Of a DNA stretch of 64,000 bases, positions 32,816 to 43,018 are shown one piece after another; the first letter of the stretch is position 1, and every line of letters starts with the position of its first letter. Under the pieces are notes generated by a model. The model searched no databases. It worked only from the letters and a program-made list of their open reading frames with translations, and had not been told where the DNA came from. The stretch is from Spongiibacter tropicus DSM 19543 (GTDB taxonomy: Bacteria > Pseudomonadota > Gammaproteobacteria > Pseudomonadales > Spongiibacteraceae). Location of the stretch: positions 2,501 to 66,500 of the forward strand of contig NZ_ATUS01000006.1 of assembly GCF_000420325.1 (NCBI RefSeq). Direction: 5' to 3'. The position numbers were made by a program, and so were the translations under genes.

Positions 32816-34162
32816 ATGCAGGAATTAAGCTGTTTTAAAGCCTACGATGTGCGTGGGCGTATTCCCGACCAGTTGAATGAAGACATTGCATACCGTATCG
32901 GTCGCGCCTTCGCGGAGGTGATTCAGCCGAAAAAGGTCGTAGTGGGGCACGATATTCGCCTTAGCAGTGAAGCCATCAAAGGCGCGCTGAGTGACGGTCT
33001 GCGTGACGCGGGGGTAGATGTTTATGATATCGGCCTTTGCGGGACCGAGGAAATTTACTTCGCGACGTCCCACGCCGACATGGATGGCGGCATTGCTGTT
33101 ACTGCGAGCCACAACCCCAAAGACTACAATGGCATGAAATTCGTGCGCGAGGGCTCCAAGCCCATTAGTGGTGATACGGGTCTGCTGGATATCAAAGCAC
33201 TGGCCGAGCGCAATACGTTTGCGGCGCCGGCTGCTGAGCGCGGTAAGCTGGAAGCGTTGGATACCAGTGCGGCCTACGTTGAACATTTGCTCGGCTATGT
33301 GGATGTGTCGTCGCTGAAGCCCCTGAAGATTGTGGTTAACGCCGGTAATGGCGGGGCGGGGCGTGTTGTTGATTTGCTCGAACCGCATCTGCCTTTCGAA
33401 TTTATTCGTGTCCATCATGAGGCGGATGGCAACTTCCCTAACGGTGTTCCCAATCCCCTGTTGGTGGAAAACCGCCAGCCAACGATCGATGCAATTAAAG
33501 CCAATAGTGCCGACGTGGGGATCGCTTGGGATGGTGACTTCGACCGCTGTTTCTTCTTTGACGAGACTGGCGATTTTATCGAAGGCTACTATGTGGTGGG
33601 TCTGCTGGCAGAAACCTTCCTGTTGAACTCTCCCGGAGAGAAGGTCGTTCACGACCCTCGCCTGACGTGGAACACCATTGATATCGTGCAGGCCAGCGGT
33701 GGCGAGGCGGTGCAGAGCAAAACGGGCCACGCCTTCATCAAAGAGCGTATGCGCAAGGAAAATGCGGTGTACGGTGGCGAGATGAGTGCCCACCATTACT
33801 TCCGCGACTTTGCTTACTGCGACAGTGGCATGATCCCCTGGCTGCTGGTTACGCAATTGATGTCGGTGAAATCGGCATCGCTGTCTTCACTGGTGGAGGA
33901 GCGCGTAGCCAAGTTCCCATGTAGCGGTGAGATCAACCGTGAGGTGAGTGACGCCAAGACCAGCATTGCGGCTATTGAGGCGCGTTACGCCGATGCCGCA
34001 ATTGCCGTGGATCATACCGACGGGCTCAGCATGAGTTTTGATGGCTGGCGTTTCAATGTGCGTATGTCCAACACCGAGCCTGTGGTTCGGCTCAATGTGG
34101 AAAGCGACGGTGATGTGGGCTTGATGCAGGGCAAGACCGAAGAGCTGCTGGCGCAACTCTGA
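32816..34162 (+). CDS. Phosphomannomutase/phosphoglucomutase (AlgC type)
   Basis: 448 residues from the ATG at 32816, seven bases after galU. Interconverts hexose 6- and 1-phosphates. The phosphoserine loop [13 protein letters not shown] is at 96-108, the metal site DGDFDRC, the sugar-selecting loop [18 protein letters not shown], and the phosphate-binding RMSNTEP near the C-terminus. GEMSAHH is typical of bifunctional PMM/PGM enzymes. Product glucose 1-phosphate would feed GalU and RmlA; mannose 1-phosphate would feed GDP-mannose. Confidence 0.93.
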   Translation: MQELSCFKAYDVRGRIPDQLNEDIAYRIGRAFAEVIQPKKVVVGHDIRLSSEAIKGALSDGLRDAGVDVYDIGLCGTEEIYFATSHADMDGGIAVTASHNPKDYNGMKFVREGSKPISGDTGLLDIKALAERNTFAAPAAERGKLEALDTSAAYVEHLLGYVDVSSLKPLKIVVNAGNGGAGRVVDLLEPHLPFEFIRVHHEADGNFPNGVPNPLLVENRQPTIDAIKANSADVGIAWDGDFDRCFFFDETGDFIEGYYVVGLLAETFLLNSPGEKVVHDPRLTWNTIDIVQASGGEAVQSKTGHAFIKERMRKENAVYGGEMSAHHYFRDFAYCDSGMIPWLLVTQLMSVKSASLSSLVEERVAKFPCSGEINREVSDAKTSIAAIEARYADAAIAVDHTDGLSMSFDGWRFNVRMSNTEPVVRLNVESDGDVGLMQGKTEELLAQL

Positions 34163-34177
34163 GTCTGTCGAAGTTGT

Positions 34178-34221
34178 AAATAAAAAGCCGGCAGCGTGAA
34201 GGCGCTGCCGGCTTTTTATTT
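34178..34221. terminator. Bidirectional terminator with perfect 19-base arms
   Basis: AAATAAAAAGCCGGCAGCG (34178-34196) and its exact reverse complement (34203-34221) around a six-base loop. Lies between the convergent phosphohexomutase and pgi genes. Confidence 0.93.
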
Positions 34222-34237
34222 GAGGTCGGCGTGGGCG

Positions 34238-35875
34238 TTACTTCAGGGCACGGCGCGCGCGCGCAAGCAGTTGCTCGGTTGAGCTGTCCAGTTCGCCGCT
34301 CGATTCACCGTTCAAGGCTCCTAGTAGCTGGCGACTGATCTCTTTGCCAAGCTCGACGCCCCACTGGTCGAAGGGGTTGATATTCCACAAGAAGCTGGCA
34401 CAGATCAGGCGATATTCGTACAGCGCTACCAGTGCGCCCAGTGCGCGAGGTGTAAGAGAGTCTATGAGAATGGTTGTGCTGGGTCGGTTGCCGGGCATGG
34501 CTTTGTGGCGAGCCAGTTCCGCGGCGGTATTTGACTCTTCTCCGGCGGCAATCAGTTCCCGCTCAATTGCCGCTGCACTTTTGCCGTTCATCAGTGCCAG
34601 ACTTTGCGCGAAGCAGTTTGCCAGTAAGGCCTGCTGTTGTTCCGCAAGAGGCTGCTCGGTCTGCAGAACCGCGATAAAGTCGCAGGGAATAACGTCGCTG
34701 CCCTGATGTAATAGCTGATGGAAGGAGTGTTGCCCGTTGGTGCCTTCACTTCCCCAGATTACGCCTCCACTGGGGCGCTGAATGTCGTGGCCCTCGCGGT
34801 CAACGGATTTTCCTGCGCTTTCCATGAACAGTTGTTGCAGGTAGTCCGGAAGCTCTTTCAGGCGATGGCAGTAGGGTAAAACAGTTTGTGAGCTGAAGCC
34901 CCAGTAGTCCCGATACCAGACGTCCAGTAGGGCGAGGGTGGCGGGTATATTGGCGTCCATCGGGCTGTTTGCCACGTGTTCGTCGACCTCGAAGCCGCCA
35001 CGAAGAATGTCGCAGAATGTTGCCCATCCATAGTTTGCGGCGACGGCCAGGCCAAACCCCGACCAGACAGAAAAGCGCCCGCCGACCCACTCTGGAACCG
35101 ACAGAATGCGCTCCTGAGGAACGTCCAGTGCGGAGGCGGAGGCGGGTTTTGAGGTAACGGCAATAAAGTGATCATGAATCTCTTTGCCGGGCAGAGCTTG
35201 TTGCAGCCATTCTCTGGCTGCGGCTGCATTGGCGAGCGTTTCCTGTGTGCCGAAGGACTTGGAAGCGATGATAAACAGGGTGCTCTCGGGTGGCAGGGTG
35301 GCGAGAAGTTGTGCGGCGCAGCTCGGGTCGATATTGGCGAGAAAGTGGACGCTGAAGGCGCTTTTACAGTGTTCCTGCAAGGCTTCTGTAAACAGGCGCG
35401 GGCCAAAATCCGAGCCGCCAATGCCGATATTGACAATATGTGTAAACGACGCGCCTGTCGCGCTCTTGGTTTCTCCGCTGCGCAGTCCCTCTGCCAGTTG
35501 TTCCATGTGGCGGTACATGGTGTCGATCGCGGGGTCATCGCAGGCGGCTTCGCCTGCCCAGCCCCGCAGTGAGCGGTAATTGGCGCTGCGACCCTCGGTA
35601 TTGTTCGCTGCCTCGTTTTGGTGCATTGCTGTCAGCTTTTCGCTGAGCCCCTGTGCGGACGCCAGGGCCTGCAGTGTTCGCATGATTTCGTCGCTGAGGT
35701 GCTGCTTGCTGAAGTCGATAAACAGCGGGCCGAGTTCCTGGCTAAATCGCTTGGCGCGATCTTTATCGTCGGCGAAGCGTTGGCTCAGCGGGATCGATGC
35801 TTGTGTTTTCTGCAGTTCGGCAAGGGCTTGCCATACCACGTTTTGCTGGTTGCCGTTCGGCAAGTTAGATACCAC
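34238..35875 (-). CDS. pgi: Glucose-6-phosphate isomerase
   Basis: 545 residues from the GTG at 35875, which is preceded by CAGGAGAGGA. Interconverts glucose 6-phosphate and fructose 6-phosphate. The SIS-fold motifs SIGIGGSDFGPRLFTEAL-like (NIGIGGSDFGP), SKSFGTQET and GGVIWGSEGTNGQHSFHQLLHQG are present. The open frame continues upstream to 35941, but without an RBS. Length agrees with the 549 residues of E. coli Pgi. Confidence 0.97.
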   Translation of the reverse strand: MVSNLPNGNQQNVVWQALAELQKTQASIPLSQRFADDKDRAKRFSQELGPLFIDFSKQHLSDEIMRTLQALASAQGLSEKLTAMHQNEAANNTEGRSANYRSLRGWAGEAACDDPAIDTMYRHMEQLAEGLRSGETKSATGASFTHIVNIGIGGSDFGPRLFTEALQEHCKSAFSVHFLANIDPSCAAQLLATLPPESTLFIIASKSFGTQETLANAAAAREWLQQALPGKEIHDHFIAVTSKPASASALDVPQERILSVPEWVGGRFSVWSGFGLAVAANYGWATFCDILRGGFEVDEHVANSPMDANIPATLALLDVWYRDYWGFSSQTVLPYCHRLKELPDYLQQLFMESAGKSVDREGHDIQRPSGGVIWGSEGTNGQHSFHQLLHQGSDVIPCDFIAVLQTEQPLAEQQQALLANCFAQSLALMNGKSAAAIERELIAAGEESNTAAELARHKAMPGNRPSTTILIDSLTPRALGALVALYEYRLICASFLWNINPFDQWGVELGKEISRQLLGALNGESSGELDSSTEQLLARARRALK

Positions 35876-35986
35876 GTGTCCTCTCCTGATTCGTCCTTGG
35901 GCAGGTGCTGCGTTTGGCTTGGCAGAACAATGCCGCGCCAAGCATAACGCAAAATGTGTACCGTTCTGTGATCGTGGCGGCAGCTT

Positions 35987-36982
35987 TTAGCTTCGGCGCT
36001 CCAGTGCGAGGTCGATAAGGGCTGCCATGGCGTCGCGGTACTCAGAGGGGGGGAGTTTGCTTAGCGCTGTCTTGGCGAGGTCGCTGTAGTGGCGTGCACG
36101 CTCTCGGCAATAATCCAGCGCGCCGCTGCCTTGAACAAGGGCGACAATGTCGTTGAGCTGCTCGGCAGACTTATTGGAGATAGCGTTTTCGACCAATTTC
36201 CGCTGTTCGGCAGAGCCGTTATTCAGCACGTAAATCAGCGGTAGTGTCGGTTTGCCTTCGGCCAGGTCGTCGCCAACGTTTTTGCCGGTTTCCGCGGGAT
36301 CGCCTTCATAGTCGAGAATGTCGTCCACAACCTGGAAGGCAATGCCCAGATTCAATCCGTAATCGTAAAGGGCTTGTCGCTGTTCGTCGGAATCGGAAAG
36401 CAGGGCGGATCCGGCGCAAGCGGCTGCGAAAAGTACGGCAGTTTTGCTGTGGATCACCTGGAAGTAGGTGGCTTCGTCGGTGTCGGCATTGCCCGCTCGG
36501 CTGAGCTGCAGGACTTCGCCTTCGGCCACGGTATTGGTGGTATCCGACAGCAGCGCCATCAACGGCATATTGCCAATGGCGACCAGTACCTGAAATGCAC
36601 GTGAATAAAGGAAGTCGCCAACCAGTACGCTGGGGGCGTTGCCGAACTCGGCATTCGCGGTGGGGCGTCCCCGGCGCAAGGCGGACAGGTCGACAACATC
36701 GTCGTGCAGCAGCGTAGCGGTATGAATGAACTCGATAACCGCCGCGAGGCGGATATGGTCGTGCCGGATCTCGCCCAGTGACCCCGCACTCAGCAGGCTG
36801 AGCAATGGGCGCAGGCGCTTGCCGCCCGCCTCGATAATATAGTGGCCGATGTTTTCAACCAGAGTAACTCTGGAGTGCAATTGCTCGACGATGAAGTCGT
36901 TGACCGACGCAAACTCACCGTCGACGACCTGGCGGATGTGCTGCATGAATTCTGGACTTGAGGCGGTGGAATCGGCTGGCAT
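35987..36982 (-). CDS. ispB: Polyprenyl diphosphate synthase (octaprenyl type)
   Basis: About 331 residues from the ATG at 36982; a TTG at 37009 and ATG at 36946 are alternatives with equally poor RBS. Makes the isoprenoid side chain of ubiquinone. Both Asp-rich motifs are visible: LLHDDVVDLSALRRG and FQVVDDILDYEGD, with GGKRLRP upstream. Divergent from rplU, the common arrangement in gammaproteobacteria. The chain length cannot be read directly from sequence. Confidence 0.94.
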   Translation of the reverse strand: MPADSTASSPEFMQHIRQVVDGEFASVNDFIVEQLHSRVTLVENIGHYIIEAGGKRLRPLLSLLSAGSLGEIRHDHIRLAAVIEFIHTATLLHDDVVDLSALRRGRPTANAEFGNAPSVLVGDFLYSRAFQVLVAIGNMPLMALLSDTTNTVAEGEVLQLSRAGNADTDEATYFQVIHSKTAVLFAAACAGSALLSDSDEQRQALYDYGLNLGIAFQVVDDILDYEGDPAETGKNVGDDLAEGKPTLPLIYVLNNGSAEQRKLVENAISNKSAEQLNDIVALVQGSGALDYCRERARHYSDLAKTALSKLPPSEYRDAMAALIDLALERRS

Positions 36983-37037
36983 CGTAGGGTTGGGGGCGGA
37001 GCCTGTCAAGCCGCTGGCCCATTAAGGGATAAAGGCC

Positions 37038-37066
37038 TTGTGTTTGTGGCGCATCCTCAGTAAAAT
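37038..37066 (+). promoter_or_regulatory. Promoter of rplU-rpmA
   Basis: TTGTGT (37038-37043), 17-base spacer, TAAAAT (37061-37066), then a GC-rich discriminator. The resulting leader of about 150 bases carries a tandem TTGCAACAAC repeat (37104-37123). Confidence 0.65.
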
Positions 37067-37220
37067 TCGCGCCCCTGAAAGCAAAACCGGCTGCGGTAGC
37101 TGTTTGCAACAACTTGCAACAACGGCTTCGGTGGTTTCGGTGCCTGGACTTGTCCCGCCAGCGTCAGTTGGTGGCCAAACACACAAATGCATTGCAAGCA
37201 GGCTCTTGGAGAAAATGCTC

Positions 37221-37532
37221 ATGTACGCAGTTATTGAAAGTGGTGGTAAGCAACACCGCGTTGTTGAGGGTGAAACCCTCAAGCTGGAAAAAATTGAAGT
37301 CGCTACTGGTGAAACCGTTACCTTCGACAAGGTGCTCATGGTTAAGAGTGGCGAAGAACTGAAAATTGGTGCCCCCTACGTTGAGGGTGGCAAAGTGACT
37401 GCAGAGGTTGTTTCTCAGGGCCGTCACGACAAGGTGAAAATTGTTAAGTTTCGCCGTCGCAAGCACAGCATGAAACAGGCCGGTCACCGCCAGTGGTTCA
37501 CCGAAGTGAAAATCACTGGTATCAGCGGCTAA
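37221..37532 (+). CDS. rplU: 50S ribosomal protein L21 (bL21)
   Basis: 103 residues from the ATG at 37221 ([14 protein letters not shown]), preceded by TTGGAGAA. The C-terminal [22 protein letters not shown] is diagnostic. Open frame upstream is not part of the family. Followed by rpmA after 18 bases. Confidence 0.98.
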   Translation: MYAVIESGGKQHRVVEGETLKLEKIEVATGETVTFDKVLMVKSGEELKIGAPYVEGGKVTAEVVSQGRHDKVKIVKFRRRKHSMKQAGHRQWFTEVKITGISG

Positions 37533-37550
37533 GGATTCGAGGAGAAACTC

Positions 37551-37808
37551 ATGGCTCACAAGAAAGCTGGTGGTAGTACCCGTAACGGGCGCGATTCCGA
37601 AAGTAAACGCCTTGGCGTCAAGCGCTACGGCGGTCAGCAAGTTAGCGCGGGCAGCATCATCGTTCGCCAGCGCGGCACCAAATTCCACGCGGGTGAGAAC
37701 GTAGGTTGTGGCACCGACCACACCCTGTTCGCGAAAGCCGACGGCGTAGTGAAGTTCGAAGTGAAGGGCCCGAAAAACCGCAAATACGTCAGCATCGTCG
37801 CTGCCTGA
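37551..37808 (+). CDS. rpmA: 50S ribosomal protein L27 (bL27)
   Basis: 85 residues starting [16 protein letters not shown], whose N-terminal tail reaches the peptidyl-transferase centre. There is no N-terminal extension needing Prp-type cleavage, as expected outside Firmicutes. Confidence 0.98.
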   Translation: MAHKKAGGSTRNGRDSESKRLGVKRYGGQQVSAGSIIVRQRGTKFHAGENVGCGTDHTLFAKADGVVKFEVKGPKNRKYVSIVAA

Positions 37809-37828
37809 TTGTCGGTCTTCCGGTTCGC

Positions 37829-37857
37829 AAAGCCCTGTCGGTTGACGGGGCTTTTTT
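37829..37857 (+). terminator. Terminator after rpmA
   Basis: AAAGCCCTGTC and GACGGGGCTTT arms (one G-U pair) around GGTT, with a T6 tract. Probably reduces readthrough into obgE. Confidence 0.85.
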
Positions 37858-37900
37858 GTTTCTGTACACAGCGTTAATGGCGTTTTCAGGCGCTCACTGA

Positions 37901-39103
<1,203 letters not shown>

Positions 39104-39114
39104 GGCGGATTAGC

Positions 39115-40242
39115 GTGACAGACAGTCGTCAGCGCCTCGCGGCTGCGCGGCGTATCGTGGTGAAAATCGGATCGGCATTGTTGACCAATGATGGTCAGGG
39201 GCTGCATGTCGAGGGGCTGGATGGCTGGGTCGCTCAATTGGCAGCGCTGCGCCAGCGTGGTTGTGAGATTGTGCTGGTATCGTCGGGGGCGGTCGCCGAG
39301 GGGATGACGCGGCTTGGCTGGACAAGTAGGCCGGAAGAACTGCATCAATTACAGGCGGCGGCAGCCGTGGGCCAGATGGGGCTGGTGCAGGCCTACGAAA
39401 CGCGCTTCCGTAAACACGGCCTGCATACCGCACAGATCCTGCTCGGCCACGATGATATTTCCGCGCGCGATCGCTATCTGAATGCGCGCAATACCCTGCT
39501 TACTCTGCTTGATTTGTCAGTGCTGCCTATCGTGAATGAGAACGACAGCGTGGTGACGGATGAAATCCGTTTTGGCGATAACGATACCCTGGCTGCGCTG
39601 GTGGCCGGCCTGATCGATGCAGATGCACTGATCATTCTCACAGACCAGAAAGGCTTGTTTAGCAGTGATCCGCGCCATGATCCAAATGCGGAGTTGGTGG
39701 TCGAGGCCGATGCGGTGGACGGCAAGCTTGATGCCATGGTGGGAGGCAGTGCGGGTAGTCTCGGTCGCGGCGGTATGCAGACTAAATTGCGTGCGGCGCG
39801 GCTGGCGGCGCGAGCGGGTGCGGATACGCTGATTGTCGGCGGTCGCGAGCCGGATGTGCTGACTCGCGTGATGGCGGCTGAGGTGCTGGGCACCTTGTTG
39901 ATGGCGCGAGAGGCGCCGATGACGGCTCGCAAGAACTGGTTGGCGGGGCAGTTACGACTGCGTGGAACGCTGCATGTGGATGCGGGGGCGGCAAGGGTGT
40001 TGCGCCAGCAGGGGCGCAGTTTGCTGGCCGTTGGTGTAACCGCTGTTCAGGGGCAGTTCGAGCGCGGTGATCTGGTCAGTTGTGTTGACCCTGAGGGGCA
40101 TGAGGTGTCTCGGGGCTTGGTCAACTACCGTGCGGCAGAAGTGCAAAAAATTGCCGGTAGGGCCAGTGCCGAGATTGCGGATGTGCTGGGTTATCTCGCG
40201 GAGCCTGAGCTGATCCATCGCGACAATATGGTGGTGTTTTAG
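39115..40242 (+). CDS. proB: Glutamate 5-kinase
   Basis: 375 residues, GTG start 12 bases after obgE. First step of proline synthesis. The amino-acid kinase domain ([33 protein letters not shown]) is followed by a C-terminal PUA domain (about 280-365). Coupling with obgE is common in this class. Feedback inhibition by proline is a family property. Confidence 0.97.
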   Translation: MTDSRQRLAAARRIVVKIGSALLTNDGQGLHVEGLDGWVAQLAALRQRGCEIVLVSSGAVAEGMTRLGWTSRPEELHQLQAAAAVGQMGLVQAYETRFRKHGLHTAQILLGHDDISARDRYLNARNTLLTLLDLSVLPIVNENDSVVTDEIRFGDNDTLAALVAGLIDADALIILTDQKGLFSSDPRHDPNAELVVEADAVDGKLDAMVGGSAGSLGRGGMQTKLRAARLAARAGADTLIVGGREPDVLTRVMAAEVLGTLLMAREAPMTARKNWLAGQLRLRGTLHVDAGAARVLRQQGRSLLAVGVTAVQGQFERGDLVSCVDPEGHEVSRGLVNYRAAEVQKIAGRASAEIADVLGYLAEPELIHRDNMVVF

Positions 40243-40263
40243 GCTTGGGCTATTGGCAGACAT

Positions 40264-40294
40264 AAAAAAACCCGCTTCAAGCGGGTTTTTTTAT
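40264..40294. terminator. Bidirectional terminator between proB and rpsT
   Basis: AAAAAAACCCGCTT and AAGCGGGTTTTTTT arms. Serves the convergent proB and rpsT genes. Confidence 0.9.
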
Positions 40295-40314
40295 GGAGGT
40301 CGAAGAGCGTTGAA

Positions 40315-40587
40315 TTACGCCGCTTCGCCCATCGCCTTGATGCGGGCATTCAGGCGGCTCTTATGACGTGCTGCCTTGTTTTTGTGGAAAATGCCTTTAT
40401 CGGCGGTGCGATCCAGAACCGGCACGGCAGCAGCGTAGGCTGCTTTAGCGGCTTCCTGGTCGCCAGACTCGATTGCCGCTACGACTTTCTTCAAGTAGGT
40501 GCGAACCATTGAGCGCAGACTGGCGTTATGAGTGCGACGTTTCTCCGCCTGACTTGCGCGTTTCTTTGCTTGCGGGGAATTTGCCAC
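40315..40587 (-). CDS. rpsT: 30S ribosomal protein S20 (bS20)
   Basis: 90 residues. [21 protein letters not shown] and the helical basic body with [12 protein letters not shown] are typical. Binds the 5' domain of 16S rRNA. Its leader and promoter probably lie in 40588-40718. Confidence 0.98.
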   Translation of the reverse strand: MANSPQAKKRASQAEKRRTHNASLRSMVRTYLKKVVAAIESGDQEAAKAAYAAAVPVLDRTADKGIFHKNKAARHKSRLNARIKAMGEAA

Positions 40588-40718
40588 CCTGATTACTCCT
40601 CTAGAACATGCGCTGAAAATTTAGGCGGTGGATTATTCAGTTTCGGGGGCAGCATGTCAAGAGGTATCGCTGCTTCCGCCCGCTTTTGTTGCGCTTTTCA
40701 GGGGGTGTGGGGCGCAGT

Positions 40719-41093
40719 TCAGCGCAGTCGCTCAATAATCAGCATTCCCCATACGGTGGCGCACAGCAGCAGGCTGATAAATACGGCTGCTGAGCCGATA
40801 TCCTTGGCCTGGCCTGACAGCGGGTGGCGATCCGGGCCAATGCGGTCGATGGCGGCTTCAATGGCCGAGTTGATCAGTTCTACAATCACTACCAGCAACA
40901 CAGGGATGATCAGCACGCTGCGTTCCAATGCCGTGTTGCCGAGCCAGAAGGCCAATGGCAGCATCAGTGCGGCCAGCGTGCACTCCTGCCGGAAGGCTTC
41001 TTCGTGCTGCCACGCGGCCCGCAATCCCTTTTGCGAGTAGCGGGTGGCATCCAGAATGCGCCACAGGCCGGTGCGGCCCGGTTTATTCATCAT
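40719..41093 (-). CDS. dgkA: Diacylglycerol kinase
   Basis: About 124 residues from the ATG at 41093. A small inner-membrane enzyme with three helices that phosphorylates diacylglycerol, recycling the by-product of glycan decoration. YSQKGLRAAWQHEEAFRQE, the membrane core VIVELINSAIEAAIDRI and the catalytic-region motif SGQAKDIGSAAVF match E. coli DgkA. Divergent from the lipid A acyltransferase. An in-frame upstream start would add 12 residues. Confidence 0.95.
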   Translation of the reverse strand: MMNKPGRTGLWRILDATRYSQKGLRAAWQHEEAFRQECTLAALMLPLAFWLGNTALERSVLIIPVLLVVIVELINSAIEAAIDRIGPDRHPLSGQAKDIGSAAVFISLLLCATVWGMLIIERLR

Positions 41094-41199
41094 GGTAATT
41101 TCACTGCTCCTCGCAGGCTCGGCCGACAATAGGTGTACAATGCCGATCTTTTGACGGTCAATACGTAAAGACCTTCGGATACCACAGTTTAGTAGCAGG

Positions 41200-42093
41200 A
41201 TGATGACAATTCCGCGACAACTCCTTCACCCGCGTTACTGGCCAACTTGGCTGGGCGTTGTGTGCATGTTTGTGCTGGCAACGCTGCCGCAGCGCGCCAA
41301 CTACTTGATCGGCTGCTTTCTGGGAGATCTGTTTTACCGTTTTGCGGGTCGCCGCCGCCATATCGCGGCAACGAATCTGGCGTTGTGCTTTCCTGAGCTG
41401 GGTGAGGTCGAGCGACGTGCCTTGCTGAAGCAGACCATGCGCAACCAGGGCATTGGTCTGATGGAAACGCTGCGCACCTGGTTTACACCTGTTGAGCGAC
41501 TGGGTGTGACGCTGGAGCTGGTCGGTGAGCGCTACCTGGATGAGGCTGAAGGCGGTGTGATTGTGCTGGGTTCCCACTTTACTTCGATCGATGTCGGCGG
41601 AGCCCTGCTGGGCCGACGGTTTCCGTCCGATTCCTTCTACCGTCGACAGAAAAACCCGGTGCTGGAATGGTTGATGAGTCGGGCTCGGGGGCGATATGGG
41701 GAGCCTATTCATCGGCGTGACTTCAAGCGCGCGCTGAAGCGGCTTCGTCAGGGGCACCGTCTTTTCTACCTGCCCGATCAGGATTACGGACGAAAGTCGG
41801 CTGATTTCGTGTCGTTCTTCGGTGTGCCGGCGGCAACCACATTGGCAACGACAACGCTGGCTAAAAGTGGGCGTGCGCAGGTGGTATTTGTCGATCAGCA
41901 ACGACTGGACCGCGGCCGCCGGATTCGTTTGGAGTTTATCCCCCTGGCAGATATTCCAAGTGATGATCCGACCCGCGATGCCCAGGCGGTGATGGCGCAG
42001 GTAGAGAAAAATATCCGGCGAGCGCCAGAGCAGTATATGTGGGTACACCGCCGCTTTAAAACGCGTCCGCCGGGTGCGGAAAAGGTGTATTGA
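41200..42093 (+). CDS. Lipid A biosynthesis late acyltransferase (LpxL/HtrB family)
   Basis: 297 residues. Adds a secondary acyl chain to the lipid A precursor at the inner membrane. An N-terminal membrane segment (about 15-35) anchors the enzyme. The HX4D catalytic motif is clear in LGSHFTSIDVGG, and YRRQKNPVLEWLM and PDQDYG follow the family pattern. ATG at 41200 or 41203. It opens a run of glycan genes read rightwards. Lauroyl versus myristoyl type (LpxL or LpxM) cannot be decided, though the PDQDYG-type block favours LpxL. Confidence 0.92.
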   Translation: MMTIPRQLLHPRYWPTWLGVVCMFVLATLPQRANYLIGCFLGDLFYRFAGRRRHIAATNLALCFPELGEVERRALLKQTMRNQGIGLMETLRTWFTPVERLGVTLELVGERYLDEAEGGVIVLGSHFTSIDVGGALLGRRFPSDSFYRRQKNPVLEWLMSRARGRYGEPIHRRDFKRALKRLRQGHRLFYLPDQDYGRKSADFVSFFGVPAATTLATTTLAKSGRAQVVFVDQQRLDRGRRIRLEFIPLADIPSDDPTRDAQAVMAQVEKNIRRAPEQYMWVHRRFKTRPPGAEKVY

Positions 42094-42100
42094 GGCCGTT

Positions 42101-43018
42101 ATGCGAGACGTGTTGCGCCTTTGGATAATCACAGATGGCCGTCTGGGTCACCTCAATCAACTGCGCGGGCTGGTGTCGAGGCTTGAAGCCAAGCGAACTT
42201 GCGAAGTCCGCTGGTTGGATATCTCCAAAACGCCCTTTAAAAAGACCGGGCGCACAGGCTTGCTTGCGCAGTTTTCCGCTGAGCGTCCCCCCCATTGGGT
42301 GATCGCGGCGGGAAGTCGCTGCCATATTCCTCTCTTGTGGACGGCGTGGCGCTGTGCAGCTCGTTCGCTGGTGCTGATGAAACCGAGCCTGCCGCTGGCG
42401 TTGTTCGATGCGGCGATGATTCCCGCTCATGATGCGCCGCCCGAACGCCCTGCTGTGTTGGTCACCCGCGGCGTGCTGAACAGTATCGTACCGACATACC
42501 GTGGACGTGAAGACGACATCGGCCTGATCTTGCTCGGTGGCATCAACAAGCACTTTGACTGGGATAGCGCTGCTGTCGTCGCGCAGGTGGCGGTAATCCT
42601 TGCAAGCCAGCCCAATACACACTGGCGTATTGGCGATTCGCCTCGCAGCCCGCCAGAGCTGATGGAGCAGCTCCGGGCGCTGCCCGCTGACAATGTGACC
42701 CTTATTCCCTATGCGGAATGCGGGCCTGGATGGCTGCCCGGGCAACTGGCTGAAGTCGGGCAGGTCTGGGTGAGTCGCGATAGCGTGTCCATGGTCTATG
42801 AGTGCATCACCTCCGGTGCGGCAACAGGGTTGTTGCGCTTGGAGCCACTCCGGGACTCCCGGGTGACACGGAGTATGCAGCAGGTTATCGATAAGGGGCT
42901 GGCTTCCGCGTTTGAGCATTGCGATGTGAGTCAGGCGCTGCCGCCATCAACGCAGCCACTGTGGGAGGCCGATCGTGCCGCCGACTGGTTGCTGGAACGT
43001 ACGGAGTCCGCTTCATGA
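42101..43018 (+). CDS. ELM1-family protein
   Basis: 305 residues. Resembles the bacterial members of the so-called mitochondrial fission ELM1 family, seen in the start WIITDGRLGHLNQLRGLV and the segment LPAD..WVSRDSVSMVYECITSGAATGLLRL. That last segment looks like the nucleotide-sugar-binding half of a GT-B fold. A glycosyltransferase-like role in LPS or surface glycan assembly is inferred from this and from the neighbours, which are an acyltransferase upstream and glycosyltransferases downstream. It overlaps the next gene by four bases. No biochemical function is established that I can name. Confidence 0.75.
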   Translation: MRDVLRLWIITDGRLGHLNQLRGLVSRLEAKRTCEVRWLDISKTPFKKTGRTGLLAQFSAERPPHWVIAAGSRCHIPLLWTAWRCAARSLVLMKPSLPLALFDAAMIPAHDAPPERPAVLVTRGVLNSIVPTYRGREDDIGLILLGGINKHFDWDSAAVVAQVAVILASQPNTHWRIGDSPRSPPELMEQLRALPADNVTLIPYAECGPGWLPGQLAEVGQVWVSRDSVSMVYECITSGAATGLLRLEPLRDSRVTRSMQQVIDKGLASAFEHCDVSQALPPSTQPLWEADRAADWLLERTESAS

